64,000 nucleotides of DNA from Pseudomonadota bacterium (GTDB taxonomy: Bacteria; Pseudomonadota; Alphaproteobacteria; Rhizobiales; Xanthobacteraceae): positions 69,734 through 133,733 of the forward strand of contig JAFAGM010000019.1 in the NCBI GenBank assembly GCA_023422775.1. The letters are read 5' to 3'. This document shows positions 26,539 through 34,797 of this stretch, one piece after another (position 1 is the stretch's first letter; every line of letters starts with the position of its first letter). The notes beneath the pieces are model-generated. The model made no database searches. It worked only from the letters and a program-made list of their open reading frames with translations, and was not told the DNA's origin. Both the position numbers and the translations under genes were made by a program.

Positions 26539-27993
26539 CTAGAAGGAGCCAAACATCGAGCCCAGCACAATGACGGCCACCAGGGCGATGAGGGCGCTGA
26601 CAATCCCGACCATGACGATATCGAGATAACTTTCACGATGCGTTGAACCGCAAACGGCGAGCAGCGTCACGACAGCTCCATTGTGCGGCAGGCTGTCGAG
26701 GGTACCGGAGCCAATCGCGGCCACCCGGTGCATCAACGCGGGATTGATACCCTGCTCTGCAGCGATGCGCATATAGATATCGCCGAGGGCATCGAGCGCG
26801 ATCGTCATGCCGCCGGAGGCCGAGCCGGTCAGGGCAGCGAGCACGTTGGTCGCCACCGCGAGCGAGACCAGCGGCCCGCCTCCGATCGAAAGCACCCAGT
26901 CGCGCACCGCCGCGAACGCGGGCAGCATCGCGACGACGGCGCCGAAGCCGACAAGGCTGGCGACACTGAAGGCCGGCAAGACGGAGGCGTTGGCGCCGGC
27001 ATCCATGCTCTCGCGCAAGGCCGGCAACCGCTGGCGGTTGAAAAGGACAAGCACGAGGATCGCGGCCGCGAGTGCCACAGCCACCGACCAGACACCGGCA
27101 ACGGCCGACAGCGAGGTGGCACCCCAATGCGGCTCCGCCAGGAACGAAAAATCCAGACGCGGCAGAATGACGAGCGACATCAGGAGATTGACGCTCACGA
27201 CGACAACCAGCGGCAGCACCGCAATGGCAATCGGCACCGGGGTTTCCCCATGGCGGCCGTGGCCGATCTCGGCGGGATCGAACTCGCGGGCGGTCGTCGC
27301 CCGCTCCCGGATGATCTGGTCATCGGCAACCGCGCGCGGGGAGACATCGGCACCACCGCCATAGCCCTCGTTCGCCCGCCGGGCGGCAGCTTCGCAACGG
27401 GCGAGCCACCACAATCCAAATCCCAGCATGATCGCCGATGCGATGACGCCAAGGCCGGGCGCGGCAAACGGCGTAGTGCCGAAAAACGGCATTGGAATAG
27501 CATTCTGGATGGCGGGCGTTCCGGGGAACGCCGTCATCGTGAACGTCGAAGTGCCGAGTGCAATCGCCGCCGGCATCAGCCGACGTGGAATGTCGGCGGC
27601 CTGAAACAACGCCTGGGCCATCGGTGCCAACACAAAAAAGGCAACGAACAGGCTGACGCCGCCATATGTCACCAACGCACCTGCGAGCACCACGGCCAGT
27701 ATGGCGCGGCGCGGACCCAGCTGCTCGGTCATGAAGCCCGCGATGGCGGTAACCGAGCCGCTGTCATCCATCAGCTTGCCGAACAGCGCACCGAGCAGGA
27801 ACAGCGGGAAAAATTGCGCGAGGAACTGCGCCGCGCTGCCCATGAAGGTCTGGGTCCAATGGGCGAGTAGCGGCTCCCTCGAGACAGCAGCAGCAATCAG
27901 CGCTGCTGCTGGCGCCAGCAGAAGCACGCTCCATCCGCGAAAAGCCAGCCAGACGAGCAGCCCCAGCGCCAGGAGGATACCCAGAAGGCCCAT
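26539..27993 (-). CDS. GntP-family permease
   Basis: A 484-residue inner-membrane permease with about 12-14 helices and the GntP/ArsB-like layout: an N-terminal GLLGILLALGLLVWLAFRGW helix, LFGKLMDDSGS, and FTMTAFPGTPAIQNAIPM in the first half, and a matching TGSASGGMTIALDALG segment in the second. Family members import gluconate, hydroxybutyrate or other organic anions with protons. It begins 4 bp after the patatin stop. Together with a patatin hydrolase, a lipid- or polyhydroxybutyrate-derived acid is a reasonable guess for substrate. Confidence 0.85.
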   Translation of the reverse strand: MGLLGILLALGLLVWLAFRGWSVLLLAPAAALIAAAVSREPLLAHWTQTFMGSAAQFLAQFFPLFLLGALFGKLMDDSGSVTAIAGFMTEQLGPRRAILAVVLAGALVTYGGVSLFVAFFVLAPMAQALFQAADIPRRLMPAAIALGTSTFTMTAFPGTPAIQNAIPMPFFGTTPFAAPGLGVIASAIMLGFGLWWLARCEAAARRANEGYGGGADVSPRAVADDQIIRERATTAREFDPAEIGHGRHGETPVPIAIAVLPLVVVVSVNLLMSLVILPRLDFSFLAEPHWGATSLSAVAGVWSVAVALAAAILVLVLFNRQRLPALRESMDAGANASVLPAFSVASLVGFGAVVAMLPAFAAVRDWVLSIGGGPLVSLAVATNVLAALTGSASGGMTIALDALGDIYMRIAAEQGINPALMHRVAAIGSGTLDSLPHNGAVVTLLAVCGSTHRESYLDIVMVGIVSALIALVAVIVLGSMFGSF

Positions 27994-27997
27994 GGAA

Positions 27998-29041
27998 TCA
28001 GACCTGCTCCAGGAGGACGTCGAGATTGATGGTGGACTGTTTGCCGACATTCGCGCCGTGCTTGGCCAGGAAGTCTTCCGCGCAGCGGCGACCCTCAACC
28101 TTCAGCATGGTCAGAAAGTCCCATTCCGCGTTGAACTTGGAGGATGCACCGAGCTTGTCCAGGGCCGTACTGGAAATGAGATGAATCCGCATGCCCGCCC
28201 ACTGAGCCCCTTCGCCGCTGCCGACGTCCGCAACCTGACGTAACAGCGCAATCATGCGCAATTCCTTCAGCAGCGTGGCGTTGAAGGAAACCTCGTTCAG
28301 GCGATCGAGGATATCGCGCGCCGAACGCGGCGTGCCTTGGCGTTCAACGGGGTTGACCGCAACGAGCAGCGTATCCTGCGATGCGCACTCGCGCACCAAC
28401 GGCGTGATGGTCGGATTGCCCGAATAGCCGCCATCCCAATAGGCCTCGCCGTCGATTTCGATGGCCTGGAACAGCGTCGGCAGGCAGGCTGACGCCAGCA
28501 GCACATCCGGCGTGAGTTCGTTGTTTCGGAACACACGGCCGCGCCCGGTGCGGACGTTGGTGGCGGTCACGAACAGGCGGATTTTGGATTTCGCCGCTCG
28601 TTCGAAGTCAACGCAGTCGGCCAATATATCGCGCAAGGGGTTGGCGCCTCGCGGGTTCAGGTCGTAAGGCGAGAACACGCGCGCGGCCAAATCGAAGGCA
28701 AGGAAGAACGGCGAGTTGTCCAGACTCCATCGGCCGAGCAAAACATCCATCGGGCTGCGCCGGATCGGACTGAACCGGGCCGATTGCGAGACGCGCCGCC
28801 AGAACTCTTCGAGTGCCGCCCGCGCGCCCTCGGGCCCGCCCTTTTCATAACCATCGACCAGCACCACGGCATTCATCGCGCCGGCGGAGGTGCCGGAGAT
28901 GCCATCGATACGCAGCCATGGTTCCTCGAGCAGCCGGTCGAGCACACCCCACGTGAAGGCCCCGTGAGAACCGCCACCCTGGAGGGCGAGATCGACCAGA
29001 ACGGCCTCGCGGCCCGGTTTCGCCGGAGGAACGGCTACCAT
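27998..29041 (-). CDS. Patatin-like phospholipase
   Basis: A 347-residue patatin-family acyl hydrolase. LALQGGGSHGAFTWGVLD gives the glycine-rich oxyanion loop (residues about 17-34), GTSAGAMNA near residue 50 the nucleophilic Ser, and YWDGGYSGN near residue 203 the catalytic Asp of the Ser-Asp dyad. No signal peptide is seen, so it is probably cytoplasmic. Homologues are often annotated next to 3-hydroxybutyrate genes in alphaproteobacteria. ATG 29041 has GAGGG 4 bp upstream; an ATG at 29095 is possible but adds non-conserved residues. Translationally linked to the GntP permease. Confidence 0.88.
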   Translation of the reverse strand: MVAVPPAKPGREAVLVDLALQGGGSHGAFTWGVLDRLLEEPWLRIDGISGTSAGAMNAVVLVDGYEKGGPEGARAALEEFWRRVSQSARFSPIRRSPMDVLLGRWSLDNSPFFLAFDLAARVFSPYDLNPRGANPLRDILADCVDFERAAKSKIRLFVTATNVRTGRGRVFRNNELTPDVLLASACLPTLFQAIEIDGEAYWDGGYSGNPTITPLVRECASQDTLLVAVNPVERQGTPRSARDILDRLNEVSFNATLLKELRMIALLRQVADVGSGEGAQWAGMRIHLISSTALDKLGASSKFNAEWDFLTMLKVEGRRCAEDFLAKHGANVGKQSTINLDVLLEQV

Positions 29042-29193
29042 CACACCCTCGTGAATTGCTGCGGTTGCTAACAACCTAACGAAACATCTCCCCATCGCTA
29101 TCGGGTTTTACCCTTAGCGCCAGCCAGCGAGATCACCTGAGTGGATGGCTCAGCCCTCCAATGTACGATGTTCGGGTCATTTGACGACAAAGG

Positions 29194-29217
29194 TTATCCA
29201 CACACACACGCACACAC
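29194..29217 (+). repeat. DnaA-box-like 9-mer and CA dinucleotide repeat
   Basis: TTATCCACA (29194-29202) equals the E. coli DnaA box consensus and runs into an alternating CA tract up to 29217, 5 bp before the GGAGG ribosome site of the next gene. Only one box was noticed here and there is no AT-rich unwinding region, so it is not evidence of an origin. Confidence 0.3.
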
Positions 29218-29227
29218 GGAGGCAAGC

Positions 29228-29476
29228 ATGGGTATCCGACTGGTATTTAGCGCCATCATTATCGGCGCATTGGCGGCCGTTACGGTGCCTCAGAATCTGT
29301 CGATGGCTCAGTCGAGTGCCCCGGGAGCGTCTGCGAAAACCGCGACGCCCAATGTGAATACGACCCCGCGCAAGCATCGCTATTGGCGTCACCGCGGTGG
29401 AAGGCATCCGCACTTCGGCAGCCGGCGGGTCCCTACGCAAACGTCCAAGGCAACCGCAGCCCCGTCGGCCAAGTGA
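29228..29476 (+). CDS. Small exported basic protein
   Basis: An 82-residue protein with a Sec signal peptide (LVFSAIIIGALAAVTVPQNLSMAQ) and a mature part of about 55 residues rich in His, Arg, Thr and Ala (RKHRYWRHRGGRHPHF). I do not recognise a family. The ATG has an excellent GGAGG 5 bp upstream. It stands alone, divergent from the patatin gene and convergent with the secretion operon. Confidence 0.65.
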   Translation: MGIRLVFSAIIIGALAAVTVPQNLSMAQSSAPGASAKTATPNVNTTPRKHRYWRHRGGRHPHFGSRRVPTQTSKATAAPSAK

Positions 29477-29483
29477 GCCGCCG

Positions 29484-29501
29484 GCACGGCACGCGCCGTG
29501 C
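29484..29501. terminator. Hairpin between convergent genes
   Basis: GCACGGC (29484-29490) pairs with GCCGTGC (29495-29501) around ACGC, 8 bp past the stop of the small exported protein gene. No T tract follows, so termination strength is doubtful. Confidence 0.3.
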
Positions 29502-29569
29502 GACAAATCGATGTCGCGCGAAAATGGCTTCCCGCGGTGCTTCCTCCATCGCGCGGGGCTGCAGGGACG

Positions 29570-30925
29570 TCAGCGCTCGCGGAAGGCGCGATTCATCTGG
29601 TCGGTGAAGGGTTTGGACAGATACGAGGCGACTGTTCTTTCCTGTGTCGAAATAAACACCTCCGCCGGCATTCCGGGCACCAGTTTCATTCCACTCGATT
29701 GGATGACGGGCTCCTCGCTTGATAGCAGACTGACGTATGCAACGTAGTGCTCCTGCCCACTTATAGGATCTCGCGCGGAGGCAGGGGAAACCATGACGAC
29801 CCGACCCTTCATCTCGGGCGTCGTCGTGCGATTGAAAGCCGTGAGACGTACCCTGGCGGACCGCCCTTCCTTCACCTGGTCGATGTCGGCAGGCGATATC
29901 CTGATCTCGAACTTGAGTTCCACGTTTTGAGGGACGATCGTGGCAATCTTTGCCGCGGGCGTAATGACGCCACCAACCGTATGCACAAACAGTTCGTTCA
30001 CGTAACCCGAGACGGGTGACCGAATTTCAGTTCGGGACAGGCGATCCTCGATCGCCAGCTTGCGTTCGCTCAGTTCGGAAATGCGGGCGTCCACGGTGCG
30101 CAGCTCGCGCTGCGCCTCGGTGCTGGCATTCTGGTCGACGGCGATGATCTGCACTCTTATCTCGCTGGCGCGAACTTTAGCGCGCGCGATGCTGGCCGAG
30201 ATCTCGCCTCGCTCTCCCAGTATGCGCGCCCAATCACGATGCGCCGAATAGACCCGCGTGTACTCGACGATCTTCTTCTCGAACAGATGATCCAGCTTGT
30301 CGCGCTCGGCACCAACGAGCTTTATCTCCTCCTCCTTGGCCGCGAGCCGCGCCTGCATGCCCCTGATCTCCTCCTGGGTCTGACTGATGCTCAGCTCGAG
30401 TTGCTCCTTCTGGCTGTCCCTGCCCAGCTTGTTGCCCGCAAACAGGCGGCTTTCTCCGTGAATCACGATGTCCGCAGCGCTCGAGATCCGTCCGAGATCG
30501 GTCGGGAATTCGATTGAGCGAAGATTGTCGCGTTCTGCCATCAGCCGCGCCTGGCGGCCCATGGCCTCGCCCAATTGCGAGCGGACAATAAGTAACTCCG
30601 CCCTGATCTGGACGTCGTCCAGCGTCGCCAGAACCTGGCCCTCCCTGACGAGGTCGCCCTGCCGAATCGCGAGCGTCTTCACGATGCCCCCGTCCCGGTG
30701 CTGGACCTCCTTCAGGTTCTGGTCCACTTTCACCGTACCGGCGGCGACGACAGCTCCTTCCAGCCTCGCGATTGCGGCCCACCCGCCGCAACCGAGCACC
30801 AGCAGGACCACGAGCGCCAGACCACCCAGCACCCTTGGCCACAGCCGAAAGGACCGGTCGGCGGCGTTGGCAACGGCAACTCGCGATGTTTCCGGGACGA
30901 ATTTTTTGGGATCGTAATGTTTCAT
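29570..30925 (-). CDS. HlyD-family type I secretion adaptor
   Basis: A 451-residue membrane fusion protein of the HlyD/PrtE type. A cytoplasmic tail of about 27 residues precedes one transmembrane helix (VLGGLALVVLLVLGCGGWAAI); then come a lipoyl half-motif (VQHRDGGIVKTLAIRQGDLV), a long coiled-coil (residues about 95-290), the second half (GYVNELFVHTVGGVITP) and a beta-barrel domain with EVFISTQERT near the end. It should bridge the ABC exporter to a TolC-like channel encoded elsewhere. It is the last gene of the secretion operon, 20 bp after the second RTX gene. Confidence 0.9.
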   Translation of the reverse strand: MKHYDPKKFVPETSRVAVANAADRSFRLWPRVLGGLALVVLLVLGCGGWAAIARLEGAVVAAGTVKVDQNLKEVQHRDGGIVKTLAIRQGDLVREGQVLATLDDVQIRAELLIVRSQLGEAMGRQARLMAERDNLRSIEFPTDLGRISSAADIVIHGESRLFAGNKLGRDSQKEQLELSISQTQEEIRGMQARLAAKEEEIKLVGAERDKLDHLFEKKIVEYTRVYSAHRDWARILGERGEISASIARAKVRASEIRVQIIAVDQNASTEAQRELRTVDARISELSERKLAIEDRLSRTEIRSPVSGYVNELFVHTVGGVITPAAKIATIVPQNVELKFEIRISPADIDQVKEGRSARVRLTAFNRTTTPEMKGRVVMVSPASARDPISGQEHYVAYVSLLSSEEPVIQSSGMKLVPGMPAEVFISTQERTVASYLSKPFTDQMNRAFRER

Positions 30926-30945
30926 GGCCTGGTTCCTCGGCTGCC

Positions 30946-32946
30946 TTAGCCGACGGCAACGGTGAATTGAAGGTTATGATGTCCGACAAGTTCGATGGTG
31001 AAGAACTCATCGGTGTCAGGGCGGTCGTGCACTTCCACCAGCGTCATCTGGTTGCTGTCCAGTTCCTCGAACCGGAAGCGCACAGGCCGATGGTCGCCAT
31101 TTGCCGACAGGTAGATGTCGTCAAACATGTCAGAGATTGTCCCTTCGACGCCATCTTCCTTGAGGTAGCTGATCTCGTAGGTCGCGGCCACGATCCGGTC
31201 GCCCACCGTGAAGTCGGTGATCTTGCGAACCGTCATCGCCTGTTGATCCTCGGACCTGTGAAACTCGAACGTATCGTTGCCTTCACCTCCCGTCATCGAA
31301 ACCGAAGTGGATCCGGCCACGATATGGTCATCGCCGGATCCGGCAATCACTTCCTCGAAGGCAGCGATCAGATCGTGACCGATATCAACGCCGTTGGCCT
31401 TGCCACGTCCGACGTCGACCGTGACGCTGAGGGTTGCGGTCGAGTAATCCAGCACATCGTGCCCGGAGCCCCCGTCGTAGGTATCATCGGCCGCGTCGAT
31501 CGCAGCCACGACGCGGTCGTCACCGGCATCGCCCATGACCGTGTCGGAGCCCGTTCCATCGGACAGTACGTCGTTGCCGTCGCCCCCCAGCAGGAAGTCG
31601 TTGCCGTCGCCCGCATTGACTACGTCATTGCCCGTTCCTCCAGCGAGGTAATCATGGCCGCCGTCGCCATCCAGCGTGTCATTCCCCGCGTCTCCGTGAA
31701 GGATATCGTTGCCCTCGCCGGCCATCAGAATATCCGCTCCCGAGCCACCCGAGATGAAATCGTTGCCCTCCTGGCCGATAATAGTATCGTCACCGTCCTC
31801 TCCGTGAAGCTGGTCGTTGCCAGCTCCGCCGAAGACGATGTCGTTGCCAGATCCGCCGAAGACGACGTCGTTACCCGCTCCCGCGTAGACGATATCGTCG
31901 CCGGATCCGGCGATGATGTGGTCGTCGCCCTCTCCTCCAATAATGACGTCGCTGCCGCCGCGACCATCGATGTTGTCGTCACCGGAGCGACCGTCGATGG
32001 TCTCGCCGCAGTTCGTGCCGAGAAGATTATCATCACCAATCGTCCCAATGATCGGTGGCGCTTCGACCACGCTAAAATAGGCCGTCTGCTGTACGAATGC
32101 CGAGCCGTCGGAGATCGTATAGGTCAGGTTGACGTTGCCCAGCATGCCGCTGTCGCGCACGAACATCCAACCACCGTCTTCGGTTGGTGTGAGTGTCCCG
32201 GAACTCGACGAGAGGTTCGATATTGTTAGCCGATCGCCATCCGGATCGGTGGTCCCGGCCAACAAGGCCAGCACGGAAATCATCAATGCCTGGCAGCCGA
32301 CCATGTCCTGCAGGTGCACCGGTCCACTGGACCGCGGCGCCCGGTTGCGAACGGGATCCGGCGATGTGACGACGGGTGGATTCGGGTTGCGAGGGAATGG
32401 TGGCCTGTCGTGGCCGCTGCCACCACCGCCGCCGCCGCCTCCTCCCCCGCCCCCCTTCCCGCCTTCGCCCAATCCTGATGCGGCAGATGAATGATTATCG
32501 TTGCTGGTCCGGATAGTATCCCCGATCGGGACGGTCGCGACACGAAGCGAGAACGGAGGCGCTGGTTGAACCGCGGGAGAGCCGTACGTTGGGTTGTCGT
32601 CATTGTCGTATGCGATCCGGATCGGGAACACCTTGTCAGACGATCCGGCATTACGTTCTTCTGATTCTGCCTCTTCTTGAGCTTCCTCTGCCGCAGCGGT
32701 GATCGCGTCGTCCAATGGCTGGTCGCTTTGATCTCCGTCATCACGCTTGCCGGCCTGTTGCGATTCGCGAGCTTCGAGCTTGACGGGCAGAAAGCTCTTC
32801 AGATATGCGGCACATCCAGTCAGAAACAGCAGAAAGGCAAGAGGTACGATCCTCCTCTTCTGCTGTTCAGGCTCGACATAATCCTCGCGCGTCGGTTGCG
32901 ACTGCTGCGATCGCGGTGCGGCCTGGAGTCCTTTGGTTATGATCAT
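30946..32946 (-). CDS. RTX calcium-binding protein with N-terminal hydrophobic anchor
   Basis: A 666-residue protein. Residues 31-49 form a hydrophobic helix ending LTGCAAYL, lipobox-like, after a basic cytoplasmic-type start. An acidic, disordered stretch follows, then a run of twelve glycines (about 165-176), a cadherin/tandem-type domain (about 215-290), and some 14 RTX nonapeptides GGxGxDxxx (about 300-480) that bind Ca2+. The end, ELVGHHNLQF, resembles the end of the secreted peroxidase, so it should carry the same type I signal. The ATG overlaps the exporter stop (ATGA) with GGAGG upstream. An N-terminal anchor in a type I substrate suggests a surface-retained protein (inference). Confidence 0.85.
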   Translation of the reverse strand: MIITKGLQAAPRSQQSQPTREDYVEPEQQKRRIVPLAFLLFLTGCAAYLKSFLPVKLEARESQQAGKRDDGDQSDQPLDDAITAAAEEAQEEAESEERNAGSSDKVFPIRIAYDNDDNPTYGSPAVQPAPPFSLRVATVPIGDTIRTSNDNHSSAASGLGEGGKGGGGGGGGGGGGSGHDRPPFPRNPNPPVVTSPDPVRNRAPRSSGPVHLQDMVGCQALMISVLALLAGTTDPDGDRLTISNLSSSSGTLTPTEDGGWMFVRDSGMLGNVNLTYTISDGSAFVQQTAYFSVVEAPPIIGTIGDDNLLGTNCGETIDGRSGDDNIDGRGGSDVIIGGEGDDHIIAGSGDDIVYAGAGNDVVFGGSGNDIVFGGAGNDQLHGEDGDDTIIGQEGNDFISGGSGADILMAGEGNDILHGDAGNDTLDGDGGHDYLAGGTGNDVVNAGDGNDFLLGGDGNDVLSDGTGSDTVMGDAGDDRVVAAIDAADDTYDGGSGHDVLDYSTATLSVTVDVGRGKANGVDIGHDLIAAFEEVIAGSGDDHIVAGSTSVSMTGGEGNDTFEFHRSEDQQAMTVRKITDFTVGDRIVAATYEISYLKEDGVEGTISDMFDDIYLSANGDHRPVRFRFEELDSNQMTLVEVHDRPDTDEFFTIELVGHHNLQFTVAVG

Positions 32947-34694
32947 GCTGGCCTCCGTACTTGCGTTTGGAGTTGGTCTGGCATGGTCCGCGCTGCCGGC
33001 TGTGGTCCAGGCGTCATGATGTCCTGCTTCTTGCCGAAAGAGACCATGCGGCCATTCTGTACAATCGCAACGAAATCGACGGCGACGAGTGCACTGGGGC
33101 GGTGCGCGATCACAATGGCGATGCCACCCCGCGCTCTGATCCCCTCGATCGCCCGGGTCAGAGCTTCCTCTCCCTCGCCATCAAGATTCGAATTGGGTTC
33201 GTCCATGACGACGACGAATGGATTGCCGTAAAGCGCACGCGCCAGTGCCACGCGTTGCCGCTGCCCCGCCGACAAGGCCGTTCCCTGCGGGCCGAGCTGG
33301 GTCCGGTAACCCTCGGGCATTTTCAGGATCATGTCGTGCACGCCCGCCGCTTTGGCCGCTTTCACAATCCTCAAGGAATCCGGCTGAGGTTCGAATCGGC
33401 AGATGTTGTCTTCGATCGTCGCGTCCATCAGGCTGACTTCCTGAGGAAGATAGCCAATGTGCTGTCCAATCTCCTCCTCGCGCCATTGAGTCAGATCGGC
33501 ACCATCGAGCCGGACGCTGCCGCGCAGCACCGGCCAGATACCGGTAAGCGCGCGAACCATCGTGGTCTTCCCGCCGGCGCTGGGTCCAATGATGCCCAGC
33601 GCCTGGCCGGCCTCAAGCTCGAAGGCGACATCGCTCAAGATGATCTGCCCGGAACCGGGCACTGCGACCGTGATCTTCTCAACGGTGAGACGCTGATTCG
33701 GCGCAGGCAACTTCATGGGCTCGTCAGCAGCTGCCAGCGCTACGACCGTATCGCGAAGCCGCTGGTAAGCCATCCGGGCGGCGACGAAAGGCTTCCAGTT
33801 TCCGATCGCCTGGTCCACCGGCGCCAAGGCCCGCGCGGATGCCACCGAGCATGCGATGATGGCCCCAGCGGTGAGTTCGCCCTTGATTGTAAGATAGGCA
33901 CCGAGGCCGAGTACCGCCGACTGCAGCAACATGCGAAGCACCCGCGACACCGCGGCAAACGTCCCTGTGATGTCGTTCGCCCTGGTCTGAAGCTCCAGAT
34001 GTTCACGGTTGGCTTCGTTGAAGCGCTTCACGGCGCGGCCCGCAAAACCCATGGCCTTGAGGACCTCCGCGCTGCGCGCGTTGGTGTCGGCAATGGTGTT
34101 GCGCGCCATCGCCGCCTTACGGGTGGAAACGCTGAGACGCTTCGTCATGATTTCGCTGACGACGGTGAGAACCGTGAGCACGAATGCGCCGGCGAATGTC
34201 AGCGCCCCCAGGGCCGGATGCAGAAAGTAGATAAACGCCAGATAGATTGGCATCCATGGCAGGTCGAACAGCGCCGCCGGCCCCTGGCTACCGAGAAAGC
34301 CGCGAACCGTATCGACGTCCCGTCCCCGTTCGAGGGCTTCCGAAGTCGAGAAACCGAAACGCGGCATGTCGATCGCTACTCGATGCGCCAGCGGCGCCAC
34401 CTTTTGATCAAGCCGGGCGCCTACCCGAACCAGCACCTGGGTGCGAATGACGTCGAAGCAACCCTGGAAGAGATATAGGCCGATGACCAGGCTCGAAAGA
34501 ACGAGAAGCGTCGGAATGCTGCCGCTCGTCAGCGCCCGGTCGTAGATCTGCATCATGTACAATGATCCGGTCAATGCCAGCACGTTGATCACCCCGGAAA
34601 TCAGGCACAGGAAGAACACAATGCCGCGAAATCCGCGCGTCAGATCGGCAAGGTTACGACGCTTCGCGGGAGTTAGTTCTTTTGGATTGACCAT
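32943..34694 (-). CDS. Type I secretion ABC transporter, PrtD family
   Basis: A 583-residue exporter with about six N-terminal helices and a C-terminal ATPase. Walker A is GPSAGGKTT, the signature is LSAGQRQRVALARALYG, Walker B is FVVVMDEPNSNLD and the switch is IAHRP. This is the HlyB/PrtD class lacking a C39 peptidase domain, typical for RTX protein export. The ATG at 34694 was chosen because the ATG at 34772 lies inside a 12-bp hairpin. It follows the peroxidase gene, overlaps the second RTX gene by 4 bp, and works with the HlyD-type adaptor at the end of the operon. Asn in NSNLD in place of the usual Thr/Ser is normal for PrtD relatives. Confidence 0.92.
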   Translation of the reverse strand: MVNPKELTPAKRRNLADLTRGFRGIVFFLCLISGVINVLALTGSLYMMQIYDRALTSGSIPTLLVLSSLVIGLYLFQGCFDVIRTQVLVRVGARLDQKVAPLAHRVAIDMPRFGFSTSEALERGRDVDTVRGFLGSQGPAALFDLPWMPIYLAFIYFLHPALGALTFAGAFVLTVLTVVSEIMTKRLSVSTRKAAMARNTIADTNARSAEVLKAMGFAGRAVKRFNEANREHLELQTRANDITGTFAAVSRVLRMLLQSAVLGLGAYLTIKGELTAGAIIACSVASARALAPVDQAIGNWKPFVAARMAYQRLRDTVVALAAADEPMKLPAPNQRLTVEKITVAVPGSGQIILSDVAFELEAGQALGIIGPSAGGKTTMVRALTGIWPVLRGSVRLDGADLTQWREEEIGQHIGYLPQEVSLMDATIEDNICRFEPQPDSLRIVKAAKAAGVHDMILKMPEGYRTQLGPQGTALSAGQRQRVALARALYGNPFVVVMDEPNSNLDGEGEEALTRAIEGIRARGGIAIVIAHRPSALVAVDFVAIVQNGRMVSFGKKQDIMTPGPQPAARTMPDQLQTQVRRPA

Positions 34695-34751
34695 GTGATG
34701 CCGCCAAGGCTGGAAAAAGCTGAAAAAGATGACGTCCTGAAAATGCGGCTG

Positions 34752-34784
34752 GACGGGAGGCAGACCAGTCATCTGCCTCCCGTC
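34752..34784 (-). other. 12-bp intercistronic hairpin
   Basis: GACGGGAGGCAG (34752-34763) and CTGCCTCCCGTC (34773-34784) form a perfect 12-bp stem with a 9-nt loop, 14 bp past the peroxidase stop and before the exporter start. No T tract follows on the minus strand. It probably protects the 3' end of the peroxidase mRNA or attenuates transcription, giving less exporter than substrate. Confidence 0.6.
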
Positions 34785-34797
34785 ATGTTGTGGTGCT

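Noticed and set aside
25294..26646. Plus-strand 450-codon frame opposite the alpha/beta hydrolase
   Set aside because: Antisense shadow; the minus strand has the signal anchor and GFSNGG elbow.
29194..29202. Replication origin suggested by a perfect DnaA box
   Set aside because: A single box without a cluster, AT-rich unwinding region, or dnaA/parAB/repABC genes nearby.
30772..32229. Plus-strand frame of 485 codons opposite the second RTX gene
   Set aside because: Antisense shadow for the same reason; the minus frame carries RTX nonapeptides and a secretion signature.
32412..32470. Frameshift or sequencing error in the polyglycine-coding tract of the RTX gene
   Set aside because: The frame stays open on both sides with sensible domains, and mixed Gly codons encode the run.
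32961..34478. Plus-strand frame of 505 codons opposite the ABC exporter
   Set aside because: The minus strand holds complete Walker A, signature and Walker B motifs; the plus translation is not protein-like.
34694..34772. Earlier start (34772) for the type I ABC exporter, with GGGAGG before it
   Set aside because: That ATG and its Shine-Dalgarno-like sequence are inside a perfect 12-bp hairpin and the spacing is only 3 bp; the conserved protein starts at 34694.
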